Assembly: GCF_947492965.1 (NCBI RefSeq)
Contig: NZ_CANLOZ010000004.1
Coordinates: 372,001 to 436,000 of the forward strand
Direction: 5' to 3'
DNA from: an uncultured Aquimarina sp.
GTDB lineage: Bacteria; Bacteroidota; Bacteroidia; Flavobacteriales; Flavobacteriaceae
DNA: 64,000 nt
The number at the start of each line of letters is the position of its first letter. Positions within the stretch are counted from its first letter, which is position 1. The position numbers were made by a program, and so were the translations under genes. Of this stretch, positions 1-10,451 are shown piece by piece. The notes below the pieces were generated by a model. The model saw only the letters and a program-made list of their open reading frames with translations. It was not told the DNA's origin and did no database searches.

Positions 1-897
1 GTCCATTCCACTTGGTGCGATAGAAGGAACCCAATAGTATAGAGGTTGTTCCATACCTTCTTTACTCGTAATATCTGTTATAGAAGTTCCGCTATAATTA
101 ATTCCATAGGTAATTACTGGCCATCCATAATTTAAACCTTTTTCTATGATGTTAATTTCATCACCTCCTCTAGGACCATGTTCATGAACCCAAATTTTTC
201 CAGTAGTAGGATGAATTGCCATTCCTTGTGGATTTCTATGTCCAAAAGAAAATATAGCTTTTTTTGATGTCTGGTGGTTTACAAAAGGGTTATCATTTGG
301 GATGCTGCCATTATCTTGTAATCGATATATTTTTCCTCCATCTCTAGTAATATCTTGGGGATTCTCGTCTCTATTACCACGATCTCCAATACTAAAATAT
401 ACATATCCATCATCGTCAAATTCTATTCTGGATCCAAAATGGTGACCACGAGTGGTATTAGGATCACCTTTATATAAAGTTTCTATAGACGTTAGTTGAT
501 CATTTTGCAGTTTAGCTCTTATTAACGCTGTGTTTCCACCTTTTTCAGAACCTTCTTTAGAAGAATAGGTAATATATAACCAACCATTTTTGCTATACTC
601 TGGATGTAACTCTATATCTAGTAATCCACCTTGATTTCTATTATAGACTTCTGGAATATTGCCAATAGTTTTTTTAATGCCATCTTTATAATGAATCAGT
701 TCTCCTTTTTTTTCGGTTATAAGCATACTGCCATCAGGAAGCCAGACCATTCCCCAAGGAATTTCTAAATCAGGAACTATAATCTCAGTCGTATAATTAT
801 TGGGGTCAGGATCAATTGTAATATCATTTTTCTTTTCTTGAGCACAAGAGAGAAGAGCGGATAAAATAACGGTTTTAAGTATTAAAAAGTTTCTCAT
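1..897 (-). CDS. PQQ-dependent sugar dehydrogenase lipoprotein (partial)
   Basis: The reverse strand is open from an ATG at 897 to the window edge, giving 299 codons; the C-terminus lies outside. The start has a lipoprotein signal with lipobox LLSC near residue 18, so the mature protein should be membrane-anchored on the periplasmic or outer-membrane side. Motifs of the soluble glucose/aldose dehydrogenase (GSDH, YliI-like) six-bladed propeller are visible: IPWGMVWLPDG, GHHFGSRIEFDDDG, GDRGNRDENPQD, GHRNPQG and HEHGPRGGDEIN. Members oxidise aldoses using pyrroloquinoline quinone. The start is 45 bp after the stop of the TonB receptor gene, so the two may be co-transcribed. The family is clear; the substrate is unknown. 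Confidence 0.88.
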   Translation of the reverse strand, partial: MRNFLILKTVILSALLSCAQEKKNDITIDPDPNNYTTEIIVPDLEIPWGMVWLPDGSMLITEKKGELIHYKDGIKKTIGNIPEVYNRNQGGLLDIELHPEYSKNGWLYITYSSKEGSEKGGNTALIRAKLQNDQLTSIETLYKGDPNTTRGHHFGSRIEFDDDGYVYFSIGDRGNRDENPQDITRDGGKIYRLQDNGSIPNDNPFVNHQTSKKAIFSFGHRNPQGMAIHPTTGKIWVHEHGPRGGDEINIIEKGLNYGWPVITYGINYSGTSITDITSKEGMEQPLYYWVPSIAPSGMD

Positions 898-942
898 TAT
901 AATGTCTTGTGTTTACGATAGAAAAGTACAAATATTTTTTAT

Positions 943-3222
943 TTATAATCTATATTTTATGTTAATGCCACCATACATATTAAAAGGTAATCCCGGATAA
1001 AAATATCTAGGAGCATTACCACCAAATCCGCGAGCATTAATTTGTAATTGTGCTGTGTAAATATTATCCAAGATATTATTAGCTCCTAAAAAAATATCAT
1101 AAAAAATGTGTGATCCAATCTGATTTTGATATCCTATTTTACCATTAAGTAATTCATAGCTATCACTATAAACGGTATTAGCATCATTAGCAGGTATCTG
1201 TCCAACTTGTTGGAAATTAAGATTACCATAGACACCTTTTTTTGTGATATAATCTAATCCAATATTCACTACATGCGAAGGTACTCCTGTTAGATCATTC
1301 CCAGAGAAATCATTATCAAGATCTATGAATTCATCAAACTGGAAATCATTGATAGTACCATTAAAGTAAAGAAGCAACTGCTTTTGTTTGGATTGGTATA
1401 GTTGATAATTTATTGATCCTTCTATACCATTATGCGTTGTTTTACCTGCATTAATAGCAAAAAAAATATCTTCTTCTGTTCTGCGAGAAACCAATAAGTC
1501 TCTTACTCGTAATGAATAGATAGAAAAAGTACCATATAATTTATTGTCAAATAATTGGTATCGAGTTCCTATTTCATAATTCCAGCCTATCTCAGGTTTT
1601 ATATTTGCATTAAATTCTCCATCGGGCAGTAAGGTTTCTGCGCTGGTGGGTGTAGAAAAACCGTGTGCAATATTTCCAAAAATGATAACGCTATTATTTA
1701 GCTCATAATTAGCACCTATTTTCGGAGATAAAACAGGATCGAAATCAAAATCTCCAGAGCTATCCTCATTGTTTGTAAACAAGTCTTCAACTTCAAAAAA
1801 CGTTTGATTTAAATGAACCCCTAAATTAAAGGTCAGTTTGGGAGTGAACTCCAAATTAGATTCTAGGAAAAGATTATAATAATTTCTTTTTTCATCTAGA
1901 TCAGAGAGTTGCTCGCCTAATACACTTCCGGTTCCAATCGGGAAGTCTTCATATAGGTTTTCAAAGGTTTTACTATTGTAATTGTCAAAGAATAGTTCAC
2001 CTCCAATAGTCCAGTTCAAATTTTTCCTAATGATTTTTGAATCACCAACAATACGAGTTCGAATCCCAAATGTATTTGATTTTTCTTTTAGAATATTAAA
2101 AGGTCTTGGTTCGAAATTATTTCTAAAAGAAGAAAATACACTGGTATGATGTGAAAGAGAAGTATGATAGTCATGCGTCCAATTAACACCTAAGATTCCA
2201 TAAGCAATATCTTCGAAAGCCTGCGATCTGCCCCAAGTAAAAGCTGCTTGTCTTGGATTAGTTCGGAATGTTTCCTCATCTAAAGAACTTGGAATTCCAG
2301 CTTTTAAATCTATATAACTTGCCATGAGAGAAAGATGATTCTTTTTTCCAGCTTCTAAAGAAGAGGTAACAGTAAGTGTATTTCTATGATATGTATTGTT
2401 TTCACGATAACCATCGGATCTATTGTTGCTATAAATAACATTCAAGTTGGATACCTTTCCACCAACTTTTACAGTGGCAACGTTTCTTTGTAAACCATAA
2501 CTGCCAATAGTACTAGAAATAGAAGATTCTAGCGGAGTATTTAATGAAAAATCTGGATGCAGTAAGATGGTACCTCCTAAGCCAACACCATAACTACTGG
2601 AAGAAGGACCTTTACGTATATCAATTCTTGAAATTGCTCCCAATTCCAAATCTTCAATTGCTGATTCTCCATTACCATCTGTTAATGGGATGTCGCCAAA
2701 ATACGTTCTAATATTAGCAGTACCGAAAAGATTTCTAGCGCCAATACCTCTTATTGTTATTCTATTAGTATTTAACGTTCCGTGTTGCATAAATACACCA
2801 GGAACTTTATTAAGAATAGGATGTAGTTCAAGATTATTACCTCTATTAATTTGTTGTTGATTTATTATACTAATGGCTTCTGTTGCATTTTTTTGTTGTA
2901 ATGGAATTGATAAACTATTTATAAATACCTCCTGTAATTTGTTGACTTTTGGAGATAAGGAAATAACGATAGTAGCATTTTCAGAAATAGTTATCTGTTT
3001 GGATTCATATCCAGGATGAGAAAATTCTAAGGTTCCATTACTAAGTATATCAAATTTTCCTTTTTCATCAGAAAAGTGTTGCTTTCCAGTTTTAAGATCT
3101 AGTATAGTTACATTATTAATAGGTGTTAATGACGTTTCATCTCTAATGATACCAGAGATGTTAGATTGAGAATGTAAAGAGTTAATGCAGAAAAAGAGGA
3201 GAAGAACGAGTGTTTTTTTCAA
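943..3222 (-). CDS. TonB-dependent outer membrane receptor
   Basis: This is a 759-residue outer-membrane transporter. It has a signal peptide (residues 1-19), a CarboxypepD-regulatory-like beta-sandwich (about 22-92, ISGIIRDETSLTPINNV), a plug (about 110-225, with ITIRGIGARNLFG and IDIRKGPSSSSYGVGLGG) and a 22-strand-type barrel to the C-terminus. The plug and the YFGDIPLTDGNGE stretch resemble FecA-like iron-complex receptors rather than SusC, and no SusD gene is adjacent. The ligand is probably an iron chelate, but that is inference. The gene lies upstream of the PQQ dehydrogenase on the same strand. Confidence 0.9.
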   Translation of the reverse strand: MKKTLVLLLFFCINSLHSQSNISGIIRDETSLTPINNVTILDLKTGKQHFSDEKGKFDILSNGTLEFSHPGYESKQITISENATIVISLSPKVNKLQEVFINSLSIPLQQKNATEAISIINQQQINRGNNLELHPILNKVPGVFMQHGTLNTNRITIRGIGARNLFGTANIRTYFGDIPLTDGNGESAIEDLELGAISRIDIRKGPSSSSYGVGLGGTILLHPDFSLNTPLESSISSTIGSYGLQRNVATVKVGGKVSNLNVIYSNNRSDGYRENNTYHRNTLTVTSSLEAGKKNHLSLMASYIDLKAGIPSSLDEETFRTNPRQAAFTWGRSQAFEDIAYGILGVNWTHDYHTSLSHHTSVFSSFRNNFEPRPFNILKEKSNTFGIRTRIVGDSKIIRKNLNWTIGGELFFDNYNSKTFENLYEDFPIGTGSVLGEQLSDLDEKRNYYNLFLESNLEFTPKLTFNLGVHLNQTFFEVEDLFTNNEDSSGDFDFDPVLSPKIGANYELNNSVIIFGNIAHGFSTPTSAETLLPDGEFNANIKPEIGWNYEIGTRYQLFDNKLYGTFSIYSLRVRDLLVSRRTEEDIFFAINAGKTTHNGIEGSINYQLYQSKQKQLLLYFNGTINDFQFDEFIDLDNDFSGNDLTGVPSHVVNIGLDYITKKGVYGNLNFQQVGQIPANDANTVYSDSYELLNGKIGYQNQIGSHIFYDIFLGANNILDNIYTAQLQINARGFGGNAPRYFYPGLPFNMYGGINIKYRL

Positions 3223-3330
3223 AGGATCAATTTTTGATCAAATATCGGAAACAAATTATGGAGGAGTTCTTAAAAATAACTTATAATTGCAGCGGGATAA
3301 ATAATGGAAAAATCATAAAAAAATTATTGG

Positions 3331-3945
3331 ATGCTTAAAAAAACAATTTTCTTACTACTTATAGGTGTTAGTACTGTTTCGTTTGCTCAACGAATTAAGA
3401 TTGATAAAAAGAAGTTAGCGTTTCTAAAAAATGAAACTAAGGTAGCTGTAAAACTTACATTTCCAGAAGATCTTATTATTTACAGCCTTCATCCTGAGAA
3501 GGAGTTTATAGAGAATATGAAAAAGAAGTATGATCGAAAAGATAATGGTAATGGTGATAAGTGGTATCAAACATATCAAACGGCCAAAAAAGAAACTTGG
3601 AGAGATGCTTTTCTAGCAGGGTTACATGAGAGATTAAAAACGTATAGTGATTTGGAATTTGTTACGAATGATCAAGAAACGAATTATACGTTAATCATAG
3701 AAGCAGATTGGATATATACGGGTTACGGTGGATCCGCTAGTGTAGGAAGAGAAGAAGGTAAATTAGAAACAACATTGAGATTTGTGAAGACGTCAGAATC
3801 GGATTCTGAAGTGTATGCTATTCAGGCGCCAAAGGTTATAGGGAATTATGCTTATGGAGAATTTGGTGATATAGAAAGAATAAGAGAGTGTTATAATAAA
3901 CTAGGATATCTTTTATCATTGCAATTAAAAAGAGTTCTGAAATAA
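3331..3945 (+). CDS. Exported protein of unknown function
   Basis: This 204-residue protein starts with a clear Sec signal (MLKKTIFLLLIGVSTVSFAQ), so it is periplasmic or outer-membrane associated. The mature part begins with lysine-rich sequence and continues with predicted alternating helix and strand, including YTLIIEADWIYTGYGG and ETTLRFVKTSES. I do not recognise a named domain. The ending resembles small flavobacterial proteins with a beta-sandwich that may bind membranes, but no function can be assigned. It stands alone: divergent from the TonB receptor and followed by tRNA-Pro. Confidence 0.75.
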   Translation: MLKKTIFLLLIGVSTVSFAQRIKIDKKKLAFLKNETKVAVKLTFPEDLIIYSLHPEKEFIENMKKKYDRKDNGNGDKWYQTYQTAKKETWRDAFLAGLHERLKTYSDLEFVTNDQETNYTLIIEADWIYTGYGGSASVGREEGKLETTLRFVKTSESDSEVYAIQAPKVIGNYAYGEFGDIERIRECYNKLGYLLSLQLKRVLK

Positions 3946-3984
3946 AATATCAAAAAATAGTAGGTTTTAATAAAAGAGTTTATT

Positions 3985-3992
3985 TATATTTG
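3985..3992 (+). promoter_or_regulatory. -7 element for tRNA-Pro
   Basis: TATATTTG fits the Bacteroidota -7 consensus TAnnTTTG and lies 24 nt before the tRNA. A good -33 TTTG at the usual 19-nt spacing is not seen. Confidence 0.55.
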
Positions 3993-4016
3993 CACCCGCA
4001 AAAAGGATAACCTTAT

Positions 4017-4091
4017 CGGGGTGTAGCGTAGCCCGGTTATCGCGCCGCGTTTGGGACGCGGAGGTCGCAGGTTCGAATCCTGCCACCCCGA
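4017..4091 (+). tRNA. tRNA-Pro (anticodon TGG)
   Basis: The 75-nt sequence folds as a standard cloverleaf. The acceptor stem CGGGGTG pairs with CACCCCG, the anticodon stem CCGCG/CGCGG holds the loop TTTGGGA with anticodon TGG, and the T-arm carries GTTCGAATC. The discriminator base is A and the CCA end is not encoded. Confidence 0.97.
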
Positions 4092-4094
4092 CAA

Positions 4095-4128
4095 AATCCA
4101 ATCACTAGTACAGTGATTGGATTTTTTT
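4095..4128 (+). terminator. Terminator after tRNA-Pro
   Basis: An 11-bp inverted repeat (AATCCAATCAC and GTGATTGGATT) is followed by a run of T, starting 4 nt after the tRNA. This is a typical intrinsic terminator. Confidence 0.85.
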
Positions 4129-4797
4129 ATGCTACCGTATAGGATACTTATTTCTAATTCAAAATTAAGAAGATAACTAGCTTAAGTACTTTCTATTTTA
4201 CTTCCAATAAATAAGTTAGCTGTTTTCTGTTATTATAATACGTTTTCAAATAAAAATGTATATAAAGGACATCTTTTATTAAATTTAAAGTTTTTCGAGT
4301 AATATAAATGATCATTTTTGGAATATTTAATTCCATGAAAAACGCTTTTTTGGGTTAAAATGATCAAAAAGTGGATTTTTCCCTCAATTATTCGATAATA
4401 AAAAAGGGTTTTTTCCCCTAAATTTTGTTAAAACAGTAAAATTATTACTAGTAAATTTCATTTAACTTGTAGTATAATACTTCTTTTTTTGTGTTAAAGA
4501 GAGTTAAAAAATGTATTAAAAGCATAAAAATCGGATAAAATGCACATTTTTTTAACAAAACGTAATTTAATTGCGGTTTTTCCGTATTCAACTAATTCAT
4601 GTTTGAAGTACTTTTACAATGTGCTGGTAATCAGATGGCAATACTGGCAGAAAAGTAATTTAATCTTCAGGAAGCCCCAGAAGAAAGTATGAACTAAATA
4701 GAGAACATTTATATCAATTTTAAACAACAACCGTTCTCTTTTGCTTTATAAGTTTTATTGGTAAAATCACTTATGGAGTTTTAAAATCTAAAATACG
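4129..4797. other. Long AT-rich intergenic region
   Basis: These 669 bases between the tRNA terminator and the glycosyltransferase contain no credible gene. I see homopolymer-rich sequence, a short palindrome GGAAT-N5-ATTCC at 4320-4334, and a 7-bp inverted repeat AGAGAAC/GTTCTCT at 4699-4738 close to the next gene. None is strong enough to name. The length suggests a regulated promoter region or a decayed gene. Confidence 0.4.
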
Positions 4798-5607
4798 ATG
4801 ATTAAAACTGGAATTATTATCCCTGCTTATAATGAGTATTATAGGCTAGAAAAAGAGAAATTTTGCAACTTTTTAAAAAACAATGAAAATTATTACTTAT
4901 GCTTTGTAAATGATGGAAGCACCGACAACACTTCATATATGCTTCATCAACTTAAAGAAACTAACAAAGAGAAAATCTATGTAATTGATTTAGAACAAAA
5001 TCAAGGAAAAGCTACCGCAGTACAAACAGGAGCTAATTTTCTTAATTCTCTTCCTTTTATTGATAACATAGCATTCTTAGATGCTGATTTATCCACTTCT
5101 CTGGAAGAACTTGATAATCTAGCGAAAAAACTAAATAGTCAACAAAACTTAACCATGGTTTTTGGATCCAGAAAAGGAGGTGATTCTGATGGAATTAAAA
5201 GAAGTATGGTTAGAAGTTTATTATCTACTTTCGTGGGTTTTTTCATACAGTTTATTCTTCAATTACCTATTAAAGATACGCAGTGTGGTGCCAAAGTTTT
5301 CAAGAAAGAGATTATAGGAAATATCTACAACAAGAAATTTATTAGTAAGTGGTTGTTTGATATAGAAATCTTTTTAAGATTAAAGAAACAAGTTGGTGTA
5401 AAAGATTTGATGAACACTATTAGTGAGGAACCGCTAGATAATTGGGTAGAAGTTGAAGGATCCAAAATAACTTTTAGAGATTCGATCCTTATCCCGCTTA
5501 ATTTATTATTTATATGGGTTAATTACTTCAGCTTCAAAAAAAGAAAGAAAACTACTATTGCAGAACCAGTATATGTAACACAAAATCAAATGTCTATGGC
5601 TAAATAA
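4798..5607 (+). CDS. Family 2 glycosyltransferase (dolichyl-phosphate-glucose-synthase type)
   Basis: This is a 269-residue GT-A enzyme that transfers a sugar from a nucleotide donor, probably to a polyprenyl phosphate at the inner face of the membrane. Seen motifs are IIIPAYNEYYRLE (4-20), NDGSTDNT (about 38-45), GKATAVQTGA, the metal-binding FLDADLST (DxD), and DTQCGAKVFKKE with KWLFDIEIFLRL, which define the DPG_synthase-like subgroup. A hydrophobic stretch lies around 140-160. The neighbouring gene is a large secreted protein, but a functional link is only a guess. The next gene is on the same strand 150 bp downstream. Confidence 0.88.
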   Translation: MIKTGIIIPAYNEYYRLEKEKFCNFLKNNENYYLCFVNDGSTDNTSYMLHQLKETNKEKIYVIDLEQNQGKATAVQTGANFLNSLPFIDNIAFLDADLSTSLEELDNLAKKLNSQQNLTMVFGSRKGGDSDGIKRSMVRSLLSTFVGFFIQFILQLPIKDTQCGAKVFKKEIIGNIYNKKFISKWLFDIEIFLRLKKQVGVKDLMNTISEEPLDNWVEVEGSKITFRDSILIPLNLLFIWVNYFSFKKRKKTTIAEPVYVTQNQMSMAK

Positions 5608-5698
5608 CTACTTTATTTCCTTATAAAATATAGGGTTCGTTTATAGCCCTTATAGAAACTACTTAAAACAAAATAACCAAACAAATTCAAGCATCTAC

Positions 5699-5732
5699 AC
5701 TCCTTATCTTATGATTAATAAGCATGAGGAGT
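5699..5732 (+). repeat. Imperfect hairpin before the 1322-residue gene
   Basis: ACTCCTTATCTTAT and a nearly complementary arm ending GAGGAGT flank a 5-nt loop, 26 nt before the start codon. There is no T-tail, so a 5' leader structure or operator is more likely than a terminator. Confidence 0.35.
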
Positions 5733-5757
5733 TTAGAGCATATCAATCCCCGATTCG

Positions 5758-8700
5758 ATGAAAAAAATAGTACTATTCATATTCTCATGTGTTTTGATGA
5801 ATTTTGCCTATGGTCAACAACCTTTTGATTGTAATGAGGCGAAATTTTATCAAGTAATTTCAGGATCTCTTAGATCCTATGATCCGGTAACAGGAACCTA
5901 TTCTGATCCTTTACATACTACACCCAGTTATAATGCTGGAGGATATAATGTTGTAGATGATTTTTTATATGCCATACGAAGTAGCGACCGACATTTATTA
6001 AGAATTGGAATGGATCAGGTTGTAGATCTAGGTGCAGTAGCTCCTAACGGAGGAGTAGAATTTGGTGGAGGCTACGCGGCAGATGTGGATGATCAAGGTA
6101 ATCTTTGGGTATTTCAGAATAATCTTGGTCGACAGAGTTTCCATAAAATTATTAATCTTCACACCTATGACGGTTCTAGCGCACCTACTTTTGAGATCGT
6201 AGTAGCTAATCAAGCATCTCCTAATACATGTGCAGATATTGTATTCATTAATGGGAATCTATATGGTGGAAGTAAAGGAGATGTCTATAAATGGGATTTA
6301 TCTTCTTCGACTCCAGTATTTAGTTCTAAAGATGTTACTGATTTACCAAATGATACATTTGGAGCTTGCTATACGGATACAAGCAACAGACTATATGTGT
6401 CTAGTAATAAAGGTGGGTTACATTTAGTAAATGATTACGAAGGAGCTTCTCCATATGCAACATTGCTTAATAACACAGATGTAACCAATCAAAATGATGG
6501 ATTTAAATGTGCAGCTGGTGTTTCTCCAATCGATGCCGATGGAGATGAGGTACTAGATCCTTTTGATAAAGATACTGACGGAGATGGAATTCCTGATGTA
6601 GTAGAAGGAGGGGGAATTGATCCTTACGGAGATGATGATGGAGATAATATTTTTAATTATTTAGATTCAGATTTTGGAAGTACCTGTAATGGAGGTGTTT
6701 CGGTAGCATTTGATATTGATAGAGATGGGATCCCAAATGTATTGGATTTAGATAGTGATAACGACGGTATTTTTGATATTGTAGAAGCTGGTTTGGGAAG
6801 TTATGATACTAATGGAGATGGTCAATTTAATAGTCAGGATGCTAGTTATCAGGATTCTGATTTGGATGGTATTGCGGATATCGTAGATGTAGATCAAACA
6901 GGTGTTGTTTTTTATCCAGATGATGCTGATGGTGATCTAATCTATGACCCATACGATATTGATTCTGATCAAGATGGAATTATTGATCTTGTTGAAGGTC
7001 AGAATAGTCAAAATTTTATAGGTTTATCGGGATTAGATCAGGATAGAGATGGAATGGATGACGCTTTCGATCCTGATCAGGGTGGTACTCCACAAGGGTA
7101 TCAAAATACGGATAATACCGATACACCAGATTTTTTAGATACTGATTCTAATAATGATGGAATTTTAGATACTGTAGATGCCTATGATACTAATAGTGAT
7201 GGTACCGCGGATACAGTCTTGGCTAATAATGATACTGATCAAGATGGATTAGATGATAATTTTGATATCACTGATACTGTTTTTGATTCTTCTAATGGAT
7301 CACAAAACCCAGCGAGTTATCCGATAGCAAGCATTGGAGAAAGATATCAATATAAGGGAACATATGATGTTTTTGGAGTGCCAGATTATTTAGTAGCGGA
7401 TATCAATGTTGATGCAGATATTTTGACCAAAATTGATAATGCATTACCAGAGGCAAATTCAGTTCCTAGTAGAAATCCAAATTATATCTATGGAGGATAT
7501 GATACAGATATTATTGTACAACAATCAACCAATGTAGCAATAACCTTTATAAGTGAAAATACTGATAATACCAATGTTTTAGGTTATTATACATATGATA
7601 TCAATGCACCATTGACCAAAGCACCTTCTCCAGAAGATATTACGGTGATCATTCCTAATGCATCAGCTTCTGGAAGTGGAGGTGGATTAGAGATGGGAAA
7701 TACTGTTGATTTAGGAACTTTCTCCGCCAATACAGGTATTGGATGGGTGTTGTTAACAGATGCATGGAATACCAATGCGCTAAATGAAGGATTATGGCAA
7801 TTGTATTCTCAATCAGAATTTAATCCAGAGTGTGATGAATCATTACAACCACATAATGTACTACTAAAAGATACATCTAAAGAAGTAATTATTTTAGGTT
7901 TTGAAGATATAAGAAGAGATTATTCTGAAACAGATAATGATTTTAACGACTTACTGTTTTGTATTACTACGGGTCAATATTCATCTATTAAAACGAATAA
8001 CATTCCAGAGTTAGAAGAAGAAGGAGAAGTGTCTTCTGGTAATGATGGTGGTCTGGAAAGTAATGGAGATTTAGCTAGTTTAATAGCTAAAAGAAACTTT
8101 ACCAGATCAAAAACAAATGAAGTTTACAATAAAAAAGAATTACAGAAAAAATTTAAGAAAGGACGTTCTTATAAAACAGCCAAAAATGGTACAGATTTAA
8201 GTAAATATTTCCCGGAAACAGGAGTAACTGGAGTGGAAAGTTCTTATGTATCTACACCAGATGATTTAATAGGAATAACAAATGCTTCTTCTGTCTTTTC
8301 TATCGATTATTATTTAGAAGATAGCAGAGTAGGTGTAGGATTAGCAACATCTACAGAAGGATCTGTATATGATCATTCTAAAACCATTTGTGATCGATTA
8401 AATGGTTCTACTTTAGAAGATATTAGAACAATCAATGTTCGAAATTTCGAATTGGTAAATACTAAAATACGTAGAGCTTCTGGAGAATTAGAACAGGCAT
8501 TACATTTTTCAGTTCGCTTGGATGAATATCAGAATGAGCTTTATAGTCTATGGAATATTGATCAATATCCAGAAGGAGACTTTTTAAATTTCCAGATTTG
8601 GGGAGGCTCAATTCCTCAGGTTGTTAATATTGCTAATTCTATACTGGATAAACTTCAAGTAGAAAAAGGACTGGGAAAAACCTTTATCCCAGCTAGTATT

Positions 8701-9726
8701 CCTGAAGTATTTGTTCAAAAAGGATTTTATAAAGATGGAAAATTAGTATTGGATATCATTAATAAGAATCAGGCATCTACATTCGATTTCAGAGGAAATA
8801 AAAGAGTAACAGAATTATCGAATGAGGAGTTAATGACAACTTCTGTTTCCTTGTCAGGAGCATATGAGGAGCGTATTACTATCGAAACGGGACATTTGTT
8901 TGATATAGGATTCTCAATAATGGTTAATGACAAAACAGATGCTCTGTATCTTGCTGATGGTCCATGGGGATTAGATTATAATACCGATGGTGCTAACATC
9001 AATGAATTTAATATTAAAACAGCTAACAATAATTCAGACAATACTGAAGATTATAATGTAGAAAGAGCTATATCCGTTATTGGAGAGGTAAAAGAGACCA
9101 TGAATATTTTTAGAAATATTTTGGGTGGAGACCGTACACTAGATGTTACATCGTATGATGCATTACAATTCGATATGAGTACTAACAATGATATTGAAGT
9201 AGTTTTAGTAACCAAAGATCTTGTAGATTGGAATGATAGGATGCGATATACAATTAAGTCTGATTCTGGAAGCGGAGTGCAAACGATTACTTTCTCTCAG
9301 TTTGTAAATGGCCAAGGTGTTGGTGCTGAGATAACAGATGTAAGAAGCATTGTGTTTTCTGTACAGGGAAATTATAAGGATTTCGAATCATTTAATATCA
9401 ATATTAGTGATGTAGTATTTACCAATGCAGAAGTACTGGGTGTAGAAGATCATGAGATAGAAGAAGAAGTAGCAAATGGTGTTATGAACTACCCGAATCC
9501 ATTCCGTATTTCGACATCGATTAGAGTACCTGAAACCTTAACAGGTAATGTTAAAATATCCGTGATAGATGTATTGGGGAAGATAGTGCAAGAAGAACGA
9601 GAAATTCCGGTGAACGCAGCCAAAACAATCACCTTTAGACCTAAAAATTTAAGTCCTGGAGTATATAGGTATATTATTCTAGGAGACCAATCAACCAGAT
9701 ATGTTGGTAGTTTTATAATATACTGA
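5758..9726 (+). CDS. Large T9SS-secreted protein with calcium-binding TSP3-like repeats
   Basis: This 1322-residue protein has a signal peptide (1-20), a propeller-like region (about 25-250, with [13 protein letters not shown]), then about 250 residues dense in DxDxDG motifs (about 255-515, for example DTDGDGIPD and DSDNDGIFD) that match thrombospondin type 3 calcium-binding repeats. A DUF4114-like segment with the hallmark [13 protein letters not shown] ends near residue 737. A galactose-binding or CBM-like beta domain may occupy about 1050-1230. The C-terminus (from NYPNPF at about 1244) is a type A T9SS sorting domain, so it is exported by the gliding/secretion machinery and anchored or released. 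It may be an adhesin or matrix protein; the ligand is unknown. Confidence 0.85.
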   Translation: MKKIVLFIFSCVLMNFAYGQQPFDCNEAKFYQVISGSLRSYDPVTGTYSDPLHTTPSYNAGGYNVVDDFLYAIRSSDRHLLRIGMDQVVDLGAVAPNGGVEFGGGYAADVDDQGNLWVFQNNLGRQSFHKIINLHTYDGSSAPTFEIVVANQASPNTCADIVFINGNLYGGSKGDVYKWDLSSSTPVFSSKDVTDLPNDTFGACYTDTSNRLYVSSNKGGLHLVNDYEGASPYATLLNNTDVTNQNDGFKCAAGVSPIDADGDEVLDPFDKDTDGDGIPDVVEGGGIDPYGDDDGDNIFNYLDSDFGSTCNGGVSVAFDIDRDGIPNVLDLDSDNDGIFDIVEAGLGSYDTNGDGQFNSQDASYQDSDLDGIADIVDVDQTGVVFYPDDADGDLIYDPYDIDSDQDGIIDLVEGQNSQNFIGLSGLDQDRDGMDDAFDPDQGGTPQGYQNTDNTDTPDFLDTDSNNDGILDTVDAYDTNSDGTADTVLANNDTDQDGLDDNFDITDTVFDSSNGSQNPASYPIASIGERYQYKGTYDVFGVPDYLVADINVDADILTKIDNALPEANSVPSRNPNYIYGGYDTDIIVQQSTNVAITFISENTDNTNVLGYYTYDINAPLTKAPSPEDITVIIPNASASGSGGGLEMGNTVDLGTFSANTGIGWVLLTDAWNTNALNEGLWQLYSQSEFNPECDESLQPHNVLLKDTSKEVIILGFEDIRRDYSETDNDFNDLLFCITTGQYSSIKTNNIPELEEEGEVSSGNDGGLESNGDLASLIAKRNFTRSKTNEVYNKKELQKKFKKGRSYKTAKNGTDLSKYFPETGVTGVESSYVSTPDDLIGITNASSVFSIDYYLEDSRVGVGLATSTEGSVYDHSKTICDRLNGSTLEDIRTINVRNFELVNTKIRRASGELEQALHFSVRLDEYQNELYSLWNIDQYPEGDFLNFQIWGGSIPQVVNIANSILDKLQVEKGLGKTFIPASIPEVFVQKGFYKDGKLVLDIINKNQASTFDFRGNKRVTELSNEELMTTSVSLSGAYEERITIETGHLFDIGFSIMVNDKTDALYLADGPWGLDYNTDGANINEFNIKTANNNSDNTEDYNVERAISVIGEVKETMNIFRNILGGDRTLDVTSYDALQFDMSTNNDIEVVLVTKDLVDWNDRMRYTIKSDSGSGVQTITFSQFVNGQGVGAEITDVRSIVFSVQGNYKDFESFNINISDVVFTNAEVLGVEDHEIEEEVANGVMNYPNPFRISTSIRVPETLTGNVKISVIDVLGKIVQEEREIPVNAAKTITFRPKNLSPGVYRYIILGDQSTRYVGSFIIY

Positions 9727-9753
9727 TAAAATAAGCATCGTGTTTTTATTCAC

Positions 9754-9804
9754 AAGATTACCTGTTCTAAGAATTGATAAGCTTAGGATAGGTAATCTTT
9801 TTTT
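9754..9804 (+). terminator. Terminator after the TSP3 protein
   Basis: An 18-bp arm starting AAGATTACCT pairs with CTTAGGATAGGTAATCTT (15 of 18 matches) and runs into seven T. Confidence 0.85.
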
Positions 9805-9851
9805 ATTCAGTTTTATCGGTTATTATTTTTGTATTGGTTTGTTTTAAGGGT

Positions 9852-9882
9852 TTTGTAAGGCTATTGATTTTGGTTATTTTTG
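9852..9882 (+). promoter_or_regulatory. Promoter of the FMN reductase-pabB pair
   Basis: TTTG at 9852-9855 and TATTTTTG at 9875-9882 are separated by exactly 19 nt, an exact match to the Bacteroidota sigma-A consensus. The start codon follows 26 nt later. Confidence 0.75.
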
Positions 9883-9908
9883 AATCCAAACATAATACAA
9901 ATCAATAG

Positions 9909-10451
9909 ATGAAAAATATTCTTGCTTTTGCTGGTTCCAACAGCAGTACCTCAATTAATCAACAACTTATCGAATATGTTTCTTCTGAAATTACCGAGCA
10001 TAAAATCAAAATAATGAAATTGGTTAACTATCCAATACCAATGTATAGTGAAGACGAGGAAAGAGAAAATGGTTTTCCAGGAATGGCTCTAGGGATAAAG
10101 CAGGAGATCTCAGAAGCAGACGCACTTATTATTTCTGTAAATGAACACAATGGTAGCTTAAGTGCATTTTTTAAGAATATTATCGATTGGTTATCTAGAA
10201 TAGATCGTAATTTTTTAGCTGGTAAAAAAATATTGCTTATGAGTACTTCTCCCGGACAACGAGGTGGTTTAACAGCATTAGAATATGCAAAGAATGTATT
10301 TCCTAGGTTTGGAGGAGAGATTATAGAAAGTTTTAGTTTTCCTTCTTTTCACGCTAATTTTTCTACAGAAGAAAAGACAATTAAGGATGAAACACTTTTG
10401 TTGGGATTAAAAGAAGTTCTAAGTACTTTTGCGCATCAGATAAATAATTAG
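9909..10451 (+). CDS. NADPH-dependent FMN reductase family protein
   Basis: This 180-residue flavodoxin-fold oxidoreductase should reduce flavin or quinone-like substrates with NAD(P)H in the cytoplasm. The N-terminal FMN-phosphate loop is GSNSSTSIN (8-16). SVNEHNGSLSAFFKNIIDW (about 76-94) and STSPGQRGG match the FMN_red family (ArsH/ChrR/WrbA-like group). The stop codon TAG overlaps the GTG start of pabB by one base, so the two are translationally coupled. A close consensus promoter lies upstream. The physiological substrate is not evident. Confidence 0.9.
   Translation: MKNILAFAGSNSSTSINQQLIEYVSSEITEHKIKIMKLVNYPIPMYSEDEERENGFPGMALGIKQEISEADALIISVNEHNGSLSAFFKNIIDWLSRIDRNFLAGKKILLMSTSPGQRGGLTALEYAKNVFPRFGGEIIESFSFPSFHANFSTEEKTIKDETLLLGLKEVLSTFAHQINN

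Noticed and set aside
4699-4738. AGAGAAC/GTTCTCT inverted repeat as an operator
   Set aside because: Seven-base arms separated by 26 nt are too weak to support a call.
6540-7290. Repeated DNA that could look like a tandem or CRISPR-like array
   Set aside because: The periodicity encodes Asp-rich TSP3 calcium repeats in one open frame; units vary and there are no spacers.
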